This document shows, one piece after another, positions 52,617 through 60,397 of a DNA stretch of 64,000 bases. Location: positions 2,728,001 through 2,792,000 of the forward strand of contig CAWCHQ010000001.1 of assembly GCA_963795415.1 (NCBI GenBank), written 5' to 3'. Position numbers and translations under genes: made by a program. Positions within the stretch are counted from its first letter, which is position 1. Each line of letters begins with the position of its first letter. The notes under the pieces were generated by a model. The model had not been told where the DNA came from and did no database searches. It saw only the letters and a program-made list of their open reading frames with translations. The DNA comes from CAVSUZ01 sp963795415. GTDB taxonomy: Bacteria > Pseudomonadota > Alphaproteobacteria > Acetobacterales > Acetobacteraceae.

Positions 52617-54705
52617 GGGGCGGGACCTCCCGGGTAAGGATCAGACTGAGGCTGGCGGCGACCTCGGCGCGCCAGCCCGGGTCCATCACGGTCGTGGTGT
52701 CCTCCTGCTCGATGATAGCCGGTCCGGATAGCGTCATACCGGGGCGAAGCTGATCGCGCTGATAAATGTCGCATTCAGTGGCGCAGGGCGAGCCGCGGAA
52801 CAGCGCCATGCGGCGGGACGAGGGGGCTGGGGCTTCGGCGGGTGCCGAGGCGAGCGGCCGGCGCTTCGGGATCGGGCTGCTGCCGCCGGCGCGATGGGTG
52901 CTGCGCAGGCTGACAATCGTCACCGGGCTTCGGGTGGCATGGCCATAGACGCGCTCGTGGGCGACGATGAAGCTATCGGCGAGGCGCTCGGCTATGTTAC
53001 CGCCGGGTTCAAACGCAAAGGGCACTTCCAGGAAGTGCGACTGCCCTGCGTAGCACAAATCTGCCGAATAACGGATCTCAACCGAACCGATCGGCACCGA
53101 TTCCATGGCCATAAGTGCATTGGCCTGGCGATCGAGTTGCTGAAGGGCCGCGCCCATCTCGGAGACGTTTACCTCATGCGTAAGGGCGCGGAAGGTGGCC
53201 GAGACCTCATGCTCCACGGGGGCCGCCAACAGGCCGGACGCGGAGAGGACACCGGGATGCGGAGGCACGACGACCGTGCCGATGCTGAGTTCGTCGGCCA
53301 GAGCCAGGGCGTGGACCGGCCCGGCGCCACCCAGCGCGACGAGGGCGAAGCGGCGGGGGTCATAGCCTTGCTGGATGGAGACCAGGCGGATGCCTTCGGC
53401 CATTCCCGCGTTGATGACGCGATGGACGCCCAGGGCGGCCGCTTCCACGGACATTCCAAGGGGTGCGGCAATGCGGGTTTCCAGGACGCGGCGGGCTGCT
53501 TCGGGATCCAGCGGAACGGAACCGCCTGCGAAATAAGCCGGGTTGAGATAGCCCAGCACCAGGGAGGCATCGGTTACCGTCGCCTGATCGCCGCCTTTTC
53601 CGTAGCAAGCAGGTCCGGGATCGGCGCCGGCGGACTGGGGTCCGACACGGATGCCTCCGGCGGCGTCGACCCGGGCGATGCTGCCGCCTCCGGCGCCGAT
53701 GGCATGAACGCCGACCATTGGCACGCGGACGGGCCAGCGGCCGATGCGGCCTTCCTGCACGATCAGCGGGGCTCCCTGAGCGATCAACGCGATATCGGAG
53801 CTGGTGCCGCCGATATCGATGGTGATCAGATCGGATTGGCCGGCCAGCACACCTTCGGTTCTGCCGCCGACGACTCCGCCGGCAGGGCCGGAGAGAAACA
53901 GGCGGACGGGTCGCTTCCGGGCGATCACGCTGGCGGCGACGCCGCCGCCGGACTGCATCAGCTGCAACGGGGCATGCACGCCTTCCTCGGCCAGATGCAA
54001 TTCGAGCCGCTCCAGGTAGCGGCCGATGACCGGCTTGATGTAGGCGTCGAATGCGGTGACGACGGTACGCTCGTATTCCCGGAAGCTTGGATCGACCTCG
54101 TTGGAAAGCGAAACAGCGATCTGCGGATAGGCTTCGGCGATCAACTCGCGGGTGCGCAGCTCGTGAGCAGGGTTGAGGAAGGAGAAAAGGTAGCAGATCG
54201 CGATGGCTTCCACGCCCTCGGCGGCGAGGCTTGCGGCGGCCTCGCGGACGCTGTCTTCGTCCAGCTGGGTAAGGACATGGCCGGATGCGTCAATGCGCTC
54301 CTTCACCTCCTTGCGGCGCGAACGGGGAAGCAAGAAGACCGGCGCCGAGGGCTGCAGGCGGACGGCGTACATCGGGTCGCGGATCTGCCGGCCGATTTCC
54401 AGGACGTCCCGGAAGCCCTGGGTCGTGAGCAGGCCGATTTTGGCGCCTTTTTCCTCCAGCACGGCGTTGGTGCCGACCGTTGTGCCGTGGACGAGACGGG
54501 TGATCTGCCTGGAGGCGATTGCTGCTTCGCGAATGATGTGGCGCAGGCCGGAAATGATGGCTTTGCTAGGGTCCGCGGGGGTTGAGGGGACCTTCAGCAG
54601 GAGTTCCGGGCGGTGCGGCCGGCGACAGACGATGTCGGTGAAGGTGCCGCCAGTATCGACGCCTATTTCGACAGTATCGGCAGGTGCGGGGTCTGCGAGG
54701 GGCAT
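52606..54705 (-). CDS. hyuA: Hydantoinase A / oxoprolinase alpha subunit
   Basis: An intact protein of 699 residues, the usual length of HyuA. It has the ATP-binding start VEIGVDTGGTFTDIVCRR, the HGTTVGTNAVLE motif, and LFLSGPAGGVVGG with ITIDIGGTSSDIALI for the actin-like ATPase core, then the C-terminal hydantoinase domain. With HyuB it performs ATP-dependent opening of N-methylhydantoin, 5-oxoproline or similar lactams (acetone carboxylase relatives share the fold). It is the first gene of hyuA-hyuB-livJ-livH on the minus strand. Confidence 0.94.
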   Translation of the reverse strand: MPLADPAPADTVEIGVDTGGTFTDIVCRRPHRPELLLKVPSTPADPSKAIISGLRHIIREAAIASRQITRLVHGTTVGTNAVLEEKGAKIGLLTTQGFRDVLEIGRQIRDPMYAVRLQPSAPVFLLPRSRRKEVKERIDASGHVLTQLDEDSVREAAASLAAEGVEAIAICYLFSFLNPAHELRTRELIAEAYPQIAVSLSNEVDPSFREYERTVVTAFDAYIKPVIGRYLERLELHLAEEGVHAPLQLMQSGGGVAASVIARKRPVRLFLSGPAGGVVGGRTEGVLAGQSDLITIDIGGTSSDIALIAQGAPLIVQEGRIGRWPVRVPMVGVHAIGAGGGSIARVDAAGGIRVGPQSAGADPGPACYGKGGDQATVTDASLVLGYLNPAYFAGGSVPLDPEAARRVLETRIAAPLGMSVEAAALGVHRVINAGMAEGIRLVSIQQGYDPRRFALVALGGAGPVHALALADELSIGTVVVPPHPGVLSASGLLAAPVEHEVSATFRALTHEVNVSEMGAALQQLDRQANALMAMESVPIGSVEIRYSADLCYAGQSHFLEVPFAFEPGGNIAERLADSFIVAHERVYGHATRSPVTIVSLRSTHRAGGSSPIPKRRPLASAPAEAPAPSSRRMALFRGSPCATECDIYQRDQLRPGMTLSGPAIIEQEDTTTVMDPGWRAEVAASLSLILTREVPPHAG

Positions 54706-54836
54706 GGTTACGTTGCCGGGGATATCAGCCGGTCGCTAAGGCATGGCTGGTTAGAAAATGGACGCCGGCCAGAGGCACTGACCGGCGTCCGACAGGGCCG
54801 CCGGATATCTCGCCGGCCCATTAAGGAGGAAATGCG

Positions 54837-54914
54837 ATAAAACAGCATCGCAAGTTCCTGCCGCTGATCGTGGTGACCTTGACGATAAAGATCAAGATCA
54901 TTCGTTCCCGGTAA
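54837..54914 (+). pseudogene. Small ORF of R1 (25 codons, ATA in start position)
   Basis: Aligns codon by codon with the small ORF of R2. It would encode a basic/hydrophobic peptide (HRKFLPLIVV, then TIKIKIIRSR). The position of the R2 ATG is ATA here, so it may be silent or use a rare start. AAGGAGG lies 8 bp upstream. It may be a peptide, or simply a conserved part of a structured RNA. Confidence 0.3.
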
Positions 54915-55068
54915 GGAGCTCAGGGGTCAGGCTGCGGCCTGGCCCCCTTCCTTCGCTTACAACCTCCACAACTTGCTGGCAAATATATGCCAAGACCGGT
55001 TCGGTTCGCCCAGATCGGCGTGACTGGGGAGCGCCCCGATGGTTCGGCGATCTGTTCGGCGACGGGAT
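54898..55068 (-). pseudogene. Duplicated 3' fragment of the DegT aminotransferase gene
   Basis: The last 30 codons read LAYICQQVVEVVSEGRGPGR and SLTPELLTGNE, against ALAYICTQVIEVVSEGTGPG and RSLAPGLLTASE in the full gene at 55647. DNA similarity continues to about 55068, though the frame is broken there. It shows that the duplication copied the end of the aminotransferase gene. Confidence 0.8.
54923..54950. terminator. Terminator-like hairpin of R1
   Basis: GGGGTCAGGC-TGCG-GCCTGGCCCC, with stem mismatch, followed by CTTCCTT. It matches the hairpin at 55671-55702 in R2. Confidence 0.55.
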
Positions 55069-55487
55069 TTTGGCGTCTGTTTCCCCAGGCACGGTGTCAA
55101 ATACTCGACTTCCTTCGGAAGTTTCTGGTTTGCGCGCGGCCGCCGCGCTGACCGCACGCGGCATAATCGAATTCCTCCGCATTCCGGGTATACCAAGGGC
55201 TTTAAGTTTTGACCCCTCTCCCCTCCCGCAAGGGGAGCGGGTTTTGCTGGACCGCCACGGGTCAGGACTTTTGGCGCCCGGCATAAGTGCCGACGGTCGC
55301 ACGATGGACGAAGCGGGCGACGCGAGCCGGCGGAGCGCACGAAGGTCAGCCCGCCTAGTATCGACTTTCTCTGAAAGTCGATACGCCGCTTGTTGTCTGA
55401 GTATCCGATTCACGCGACGAAGCGTGTGCGCTTCGCGGCTCACGCTTCTCTGCGATCGGATACTAGTGACAAGCTGTTAAGTCGGGG
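55069..55487. other. Gene-free spacer with several palindromes
   Basis: No gene is supported. It holds a C/G-tract palindrome (55213-55240), a perfect 11-bp stem GTATCGACTTT/AAAGTCGATAC at 55358-55384, and a longer nested inverted repeat with arms AGTATCCGAT/ATCGGATACT (55397-55464). These are REP-like elements clustered between the two repeat units. Confidence 0.6.
55213..55240. repeat. C/G-tract palindrome similar to the sufD insertion
   Basis: CCCCTCTCCCCTCCCGCAAG with a GGGGAGCGGG right arm, of the same style as the palindromes at 1877-1902 and 60287-60335. Confidence 0.6.
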
Positions 55488-55582
55488 CTGGTTCGAAAGT
55501 GGACGCCGGCCAGAAGATACCTGGCCGACGTCCGATTGGGTTGCCGGACTTGGTGCCGGCCCGTTTTTGTCAAGGAAATGCG

Positions 55583-55663
55583 ATGCCACGGACACATCGC
55601 AGGTTCCTGCCGATCATCCTGGTGATCTAGAAGATAACAATCAAGATCATTCGGAGGCGGTAA
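55583..55663 (+). pseudogene. Small ORF of R2 (15 codons to TAG; 26 if read through)
   Basis: Starts at ATG 55583 (MPRTHRRFLPIILVI) and stops at TAG 55628-55630, which lines up with TTG in R1. Beyond the TAG the frame continues as KITIKIIRRR to TAA 55661-55663, matching the R1 tail. The product would be a tiny basic, hydrophobic peptide. Whether either copy is translated is unknown. Confidence 0.3.
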
Positions 55664-56828
55664 GGAGCCCGGGGGCCAGGCTTCGGCCTGGCCCCGTTCC
55701 TTCGCTTACAACCTCGATCACCTGAGTGCAGATGTATGCCAAGGCTTGTTCGTCCAGGTCGGCATGGATGGGCAGCGCCATGATGCGTTCGGCGAGCTGT
55801 TCGGCGACAGGCAGCGCGCTTCCGTCGTGGATGGCGGCATAGGCCGGCTGGTGGTGCAGCGGCTTGGGGTAATAGATGGCGGTCGGGACCCCGCGTTCTT
55901 TCAGGCGGGACTGCACCCTGGCCCGGTCCAGGCCGTCCGGCAGAAGGACCGAGTAAATCGCCCAGGCACTGACGCTTTCGGGCACGCGGGCCGGGATCGT
56001 GACGGCGTTCCCCAGGTGGCGGTCGTAGTAGCGTGCCACGGCTTCCCGGAGCTCCAGCTCCTCCTGGAAGACGTCCAGCTTGGCTAGAAGCACGGCGGCC
56101 TGCATGGAATCGAGGCGGCCGTTCATGCCGGTGCGGAGGACCTCGTAGCGGGTCTGGCCTTCGCCATGGGTGCGAAGGCTGCGGTAGAGCGCAGCCTTTT
56201 CCGCGCTCTCGCAGAAGATGGCGCCGCCGTCTCCGTAAGCGCCCAGCGGCTTGGAGGGGAAGAAGCTGGTGACGGTGACGTCGGCGGCGTGACCGAGGGG
56301 CTCGCCGTGAAGGGAGCAGCCGAAGCTCTGGGCGAGATCGTCGATGGTGAACAGGTCCTCCTTAGCGGCGATTTCCCGCAGTGCGGGCCAGTCGGCGGGC
56401 TGGCCGAACAGGTCCACACCGATGAGGACGCGGGGGCGGAGGCGGGCCTGGCGGCGGACGGCCGCGATCCTCTGGGCGAGGGAGGCCGGGTCGATCTGGA
56501 AGGTGCGGGGATCGACATCGACAAAGACGGGGGTAGCGCCGAGCACCAGGGGGACCTCGGCGGTGGCGGTATAGGTGAAGGCGGGCAGGAAGACGGCGTC
56601 GCCAGGGCCGACATTTTCGGCCATGAGGGCGATCTGGATGGCATCGGTGCCGGAGCTGACGCCGACGCATTGTTTTGCGCCGCAGAATTCGGCCAGGCGT
56701 TGTTCCAGCTCAGCGACCTCGGGGCCCAGGATGAACTGGCAATGGGCCAGAACGGTGTTCAGGCGCTTGCGTAAGCTGGGGGCGATCCGGGTCTGCTGCG
56801 CTTTCAGGTCGAGGAACGGGATGTTCAT
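55647..56828 (-). CDS. DegT/DnrJ/EryC1-family sugar aminotransferase
   Basis: A PLP enzyme of 393 residues starting at ATG 56828 (MNIPFLDLKAQQTRIAPSL). It transfers an amino group to a nucleotide-linked keto-sugar. Key sites are GVSSGTDAIQIALMA, DDLAQSFG, and the PLP lysine in TSFFPSKPLGAYGDGGAIF. It overlaps the CapD-like dehydratase gene by 4 bp; the two steps (4,6-dehydration, then amination) give an amino-deoxy sugar such as a bacillosamine-type precursor. Its open frame upstream of the start is antisense noise. Confidence 0.93.
   Translation of the reverse strand: MNIPFLDLKAQQTRIAPSLRKRLNTVLAHCQFILGPEVAELEQRLAEFCGAKQCVGVSSGTDAIQIALMAENVGPGDAVFLPAFTYTATAEVPLVLGATPVFVDVDPRTFQIDPASLAQRIAAVRRQARLRPRVLIGVDLFGQPADWPALREIAAKEDLFTIDDLAQSFGCSLHGEPLGHAADVTVTSFFPSKPLGAYGDGGAIFCESAEKAALYRSLRTHGEGQTRYEVLRTGMNGRLDSMQAAVLLAKLDVFQEELELREAVARYYDRHLGNAVTIPARVPESVSAWAIYSVLLPDGLDRARVQSRLKERGVPTAIYYPKPLHHQPAYAAIHDGSALPVAEQLAERIMALPIHADLDEQALAYICTQVIEVVSEGTGPGRSLAPGLLTASE
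55671..55702. terminator. Terminator hairpin of R2 / DegT region
   Basis: GGGGGCCAGGC-TTCG-GCCTGGCCCC followed by GTTCCTT on the plus strand: a strong stem with a UUCG-type tetraloop. It fits termination of the plus-strand small transcript. It lies inside the minus-strand DegT coding end. Confidence 0.6.
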
Positions 56829-58777
56829 GGTTGATTGGCAATGGGGCGATTGGCCATGGGCAGAAGACCTTCCGCGTTGTGTTCGAATTCGGGGATGAGG
56901 CGGCCGAGCAGGGTGAGGGCGAGGCGCTCCTGGCCAGCGCGGGCGGCGGCCGCGATTTCGTCCATGGCGCGGCCGACAATGGCTGGATCGGCGGTGCGGG
57001 GCGCAGCCATCAGCAGGCCCGGGTAGCCGGTGGGGACGGGCGGTTCCTTGCCGTGGAAGAGTTCCTCGTAGAGTTTTTCGCCCGGGCGCAGGCCAGTGAA
57101 GCGGATTTCCACGTCCTGATCCGGACGGAGGCCGGCGAGGCGGACGACCTGGCGGGCGAGATCGACGATCTTCACCGGATCGCCCATGTCGAGGACGAAG
57201 ATGCCGCCTTCGGAGGCGGATGGGTAGGCGCTGTCGCCGGTGCCGAGCACGCTGGCCTGAAGGACCAGGCCGACGGCCTCGCGGACGGTCATGAAATAGC
57301 GGCGCATATCGGGATGGGTGACGGTGAGCGGACCGCCGCGTTCCAGCTGGCGCTGGAACAGGGGGACGACCGAGCCGGTGCTGCCGAGGACGTTGCCGAA
57401 GCGGACGGTGATGCATCTCATGCCATTGGGCATGACGGCGCCGGAGGAGCGGGCGGCGATATCCAGGGCCTGGCAGTACATCTCGGCGAGGCGCTTGGAA
57501 GCGCCCATGACCGAGGTGGGGTTCACCGCCTTGTCGGTGGAGATGAACACCATGGCGAGGGTGCCGGCGGCGCGGGCGGCATCGGCGACGACGCGGGTGC
57601 CGGCCGCGTTGGTCAGCAGGCCTTCGAGTGGGTTCGCCTCGACCATCGGAACGTGTTTCAGGGCGGCGGCGTGGAAGACGAGTTCGGGGCGCCAGCGGTC
57701 GAACATGGTGCGGATACGGGGTTCGTCGCGGATATCGGCGAGGACGGCGCGGCGCGAGACGAGGGGGTGGGTTTCGCCGAGCTCCAGATCGATCTGCCAG
57801 AGGGCGTATTCGCCGTTGTCGATCAGCAGGAGCTGCTCGGGGCCGAGGGCGGCGACCTGCCGGGCGAGCTCGCTGCCGATGGTTCCGCCGGCGCCGGTGA
57901 CAATGACGCGGCGGCCCTGGATCAGGCGGGCCATGCCTTCGCGGTCGAGGGGGATTTGCGGGCGGTTCAGCAGATCCTCGATCGCGACGGGGCGGAGTTC
58001 CAGCTTGTGGGGCCGGGCGGCCGAGTGGGGGGCGAGGGCGGTGACGCGGGGGGCCCGGCGGACGGTGATACCGAAGCGGTCGGCCTGGGTGACGAGGTTT
58101 GCCAGGCCGGCGCCCGCGAAGTCCGGGGTGGCGACAACCAGCATCGAGGGCAGCCGGTCCTCGGCAGCCAGGCGGTCGAGGACGGAGCCGGCCTGTTCGG
58201 CGGAGCCCAGGATGGGGCGGCCCTGGATGCGCCGGCCAGTCTGACGGGAGCCGAGACCGAGCAGGCCGATGACCCGGAAGGCGTGACGGCGGTCGGCGGC
58301 GGCGGCGCGGAGGAAAAGGTCGGTGTCCTCGGGCGAGCCCACGAGCAGGATTGAGCTGTCCTCTGTGGCGCTTTTTGGGGCGGTGGTTTTCGAGCGGGCG
58401 CGCATACGGCCATAGGCAAGCCGGGGGGCAGCGAGCAAGGCCATGAGAGTCAGCGCCTGGATGATGGGCCAGGCGGGATTGGGGAAGGGCGTGGCCGCGA
58501 GCCAGGCGGCCAGGGCGAGAAGGGCGGCGGCGGCGGCACTTGCCTCGGCGACGTTGAGCAGATCGCCGCCGCTGACGAAGCGCCAATATTGCAGAGAAAG
58601 CCGGAAAGGCAGGCCGGCCAGGAGCAGGGCGGCGGCGCCGGCGGGCAGGAGCCAGGCGGGGTGGAGGGCCGGGCCCGCGGGGGCAGCGATCCAGCGTGCG
58701 AGAGGCACGGACAGGGCCGCGAGCGCTGCATCGAGCGCGACATTGACGGCGATGCGAATCAGCGAGCGCCCGGCCAT
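56825..58777 (-). CDS. Membrane-bound nucleotide-sugar 4,6-dehydratase (CapD/PglF/WbpM type)
   Basis: A protein of 650 residues from the ATG at 58777. The N-terminal ~120 residues form four transmembrane helices, followed by a CoA-binding-like Rossmann domain (SILLVGSPEDTDLFLRAA) and a C-terminal SDR domain. The SDR NAD site is VIVTGAGGTIGSELARQVA, the catalytic region is FISTDKAVNPTSVMGASKR (Met in place of the usual Tyr/Met variants of this family) and the end is GLRPGEKLYEEL. It makes UDP-4-keto-6-deoxy-HexNAc for surface glycans. It is coupled to the DegT gene. Confidence 0.93.
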   Translation of the reverse strand: MAGRSLIRIAVNVALDAALAALSVPLARWIAAPAGPALHPAWLLPAGAAALLLAGLPFRLSLQYWRFVSGGDLLNVAEASAAAAALLALAAWLAATPFPNPAWPIIQALTLMALLAAPRLAYGRMRARSKTTAPKSATEDSSILLVGSPEDTDLFLRAAAADRRHAFRVIGLLGLGSRQTGRRIQGRPILGSAEQAGSVLDRLAAEDRLPSMLVVATPDFAGAGLANLVTQADRFGITVRRAPRVTALAPHSAARPHKLELRPVAIEDLLNRPQIPLDREGMARLIQGRRVIVTGAGGTIGSELARQVAALGPEQLLLIDNGEYALWQIDLELGETHPLVSRRAVLADIRDEPRIRTMFDRWRPELVFHAAALKHVPMVEANPLEGLLTNAAGTRVVADAARAAGTLAMVFISTDKAVNPTSVMGASKRLAEMYCQALDIAARSSGAVMPNGMRCITVRFGNVLGSTGSVVPLFQRQLERGGPLTVTHPDMRRYFMTVREAVGLVLQASVLGTGDSAYPSASEGGIFVLDMGDPVKIVDLARQVVRLAGLRPDQDVEIRFTGLRPGEKLYEELFHGKEPPVPTGYPGLLMAAPRTADPAIVGRAMDEIAAAARAGQERLALTLLGRLIPEFEHNAEGLLPMANRPIANQP

Positions 58778-58948
58778 GTGGGCCGTATAGAGCGGATCGC
58801 GGCGGGCGGGAAACTGGGCCGTGAGCAGGGCGACCCTCGGGTCGGAGCCCGAGGCGGTACGTGCATTCCCCCGCGTCCAGCCAAAAGCCCCGCAAATCTG
58901 CACTCGGGAACCTTGCGGAGTGTGCTCCACCATGCTGAACACACTCGA

Positions 58949-60280
58949 ATGGGACCGCCCGTCGATCCGGTCGAGACTGACCAGACCCTCCCTTCCCGAG
59001 CAGATGTCGTGGTCGTAGGCGGTGGCATAATCGGCACCAGCACGGCCCTGTTCCTCGCCCGGAAGGGAATCTCCGTCGCGCTCTGCGAAAAGGGTCACAT
59101 CGCCGGGGAGCAATCCAGCCGCAACTGGGGCTGGTGCCGGAAGATGGGGCGCGACCCGCGGGAGGTCCCGCTCGCCATCGAAAGCCTCCAAATCTGGCGC
59201 GAACTGAACACGCTGACCGAGACTGAAACCGGGTTCCGCCAGTGCGGCATCGTCTATCTCTGTAAAACAGATGCCGATCTCCAGAAACGGACCGCCTGGC
59301 TGGAACAGGTGGGCCGGCCCTATCAGCTCGACAGCAAGATGCTGAGCCCCGCCGAGGCCGCCGAGGTCCTTCCCGGACTGTCCGGCCAATGGCGCGGGGC
59401 GCTCTTCACCCCTAGCGACGGCCGCGCCGAGCCGCAAAAGGCTGCACCGGCGATTGCCACCGCCGCGCGGCGCGCCGGGGCCAAGGTTGTGACGGGCTGC
59501 GCCGTTCGGGGCATCGAAACCCAGGGTGGTCACGTGGCGGGAGTCGTCACCGAAAAAGGGCCGATTGCCTGCAACAGCGTGGTGCTGGCTGGCGGCGTCT
59601 GGTCCCGCCTGTTCTGCGGCAATCTCGGCCTGCGCCTGCCGCAGCTGAAGATCGCTTCCTCAGTCATGCGCACCGAGCCCCTGGAAGGCGGCCCGGAGCG
59701 CTCCGCCAGCGGTTACGGCTTCGGCCTGCGCAAGCGCCTGGACGGCGGCTACAACGTGGCCAGCTGGAGCGGCAACTTCTTCGACATAACCCCGGACGCG
59801 TTCACCTTTTTCGCCGAGTTTCTGCCGAGCCTGCGGCTGGAGTGGCGGCATCTTCGGCTGCGGGTCGGGCGGAAGTTCATCGACGAATGGCGGGTGCCCC
59901 GGAAATGGGCACTGGACTCATCCTCGCCGTTCGAGCAGGTGCGGGTGCTCGATCCGGAGCCGCATGAGCCGATCCTGCGGCAGGCGAAGCAGCATGCAAC
60001 CGCCGCCTTCCCGGTCCTGAAAAATATGAAGATTGCCCAGAGCTGGGGCGGGGTGATCGACGTCACCCCCGATGGCGTGCCGGTGATTTCCGGCGTCGAT
60101 ACGCTGCCCGGTTTTTTCATCGCGACCGGCTTCACCGGACATGGCTTCGGCATCGGCCCCGGCGCCGGGCGGCTCATGGCCGACCTGGTCGCAGGCGATG
60201 CGCCCGTCGTTGACCCCGCCCCATTCCGCTACACGCGCTTTACCGACGGCTCCCGCCTTCGCCCATCACCGCTGGTGTGA
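58949..60280 (+). CDS. FAD-dependent oxidoreductase (DAO family)
   Basis: An enzyme of ~443 residues. The FAD motif is VVVVGGGIIGTSTALFLARK, and the C-terminal flavin-contact region is DTLPGFFIATGFTGHGFGIGP. Relatives are D-amino-acid or glycine/sarcosine oxidases. The in-frame ATG at 58949 is used. An ATG at 58932 in another frame (MLNTLEWDRP) followed by a one-base shift would give an equally natural start. An M24-family gene follows 117 bp later, with a C/G palindrome between them. Confidence 0.88.
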   Translation: MGPPVDPVETDQTLPSRADVVVVGGGIIGTSTALFLARKGISVALCEKGHIAGEQSSRNWGWCRKMGRDPREVPLAIESLQIWRELNTLTETETGFRQCGIVYLCKTDADLQKRTAWLEQVGRPYQLDSKMLSPAEAAEVLPGLSGQWRGALFTPSDGRAEPQKAAPAIATAARRAGAKVVTGCAVRGIETQGGHVAGVVTEKGPIACNSVVLAGGVWSRLFCGNLGLRLPQLKIASSVMRTEPLEGGPERSASGYGFGLRKRLDGGYNVASWSGNFFDITPDAFTFFAEFLPSLRLEWRHLRLRVGRKFIDEWRVPRKWALDSSSPFEQVRVLDPEPHEPILRQAKQHATAAFPVLKNMKIAQSWGGVIDVTPDGVPVISGVDTLPGFFIATGFTGHGFGIGPGAGRLMADLVAGDAPVVDPAPFRYTRFTDGSRLRPSPLV

Positions 60281-60286
60281 CCCAAA

Positions 60287-60335
60287 TTCCCCCTTGCGGG
60301 GGCCCCTTCGCGGGAGGGGCAGAGGGAGGGGGCAA
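60287..60335. repeat. C/G-tract palindromic repeat between oxidoreductase and M24 genes
   Basis: TTCCCCCTTGCGGGGGCCCC then TTCGCGGGAGGGGCAGAGGG: two linked inverted C/G tracts, similar in style to those at 1877 and 55213. It could act as a terminator in one direction, but no T-run is present. Confidence 0.6.
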
Positions 60336-60397
60336 AACATAAGACGGCTTCCATATCCGCCCAAAACCCGCAACCACCCGACAAGGAGCCCAACCGG

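Larger units (their letters stand above)
54743..55068. repeat. Direct repeat unit R1 (structured RNA, small ORF, DegT 3' fragment)
   Basis: An imperfect direct copy of 55488-55812. From left to right it holds GGCTGGTT, a hairpin (GGACGCCGG/CCGGCGTCC, 54760-54790), a second GC-rich hairpin (54795-54819), a Shine-Dalgarno-like AAGGAGG, a tiny ORF, a terminator-like hairpin and a stretch matching the last ~57 codons of the DegT gene on the minus strand. R1 is diverged from R2 but collinear with it. Confidence 0.75.
55488..55812. repeat. Direct repeat unit R2
   Basis: Second copy of the unit, joined to the live DegT gene. It has a hairpin GGACGCCGGCCAG/CTGGCCGACGTCC (55501-55533, one mismatch), then GCCGG/CCGGC followed by TTTTT (55541-55567), which resembles an attenuator. 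CAAGGAAATGCG and the small ORF follow, then the terminator hairpin and the DegT 3' end. Confidence 0.75.

Noticed and set aside
52894..54585. 563-residue plus-strand ORF opposite hyuA
   Set aside because: It is Gly/Asp-rich shadow of a well-supported gene on the other strand, with no family motif.
56831..58354. 507-residue plus-strand ORF opposite the CapD gene
   Set aside because: Compositional shadow of the dehydratase, without domains.
55647..58895. 1082-residue ORF ending in the DegT aminotransferase
   Set aside because: The first ~690 residues are Arg/Pro-rich antisense-like noise overlapping the CapD gene in another frame; the true start is the ATG at 56828.
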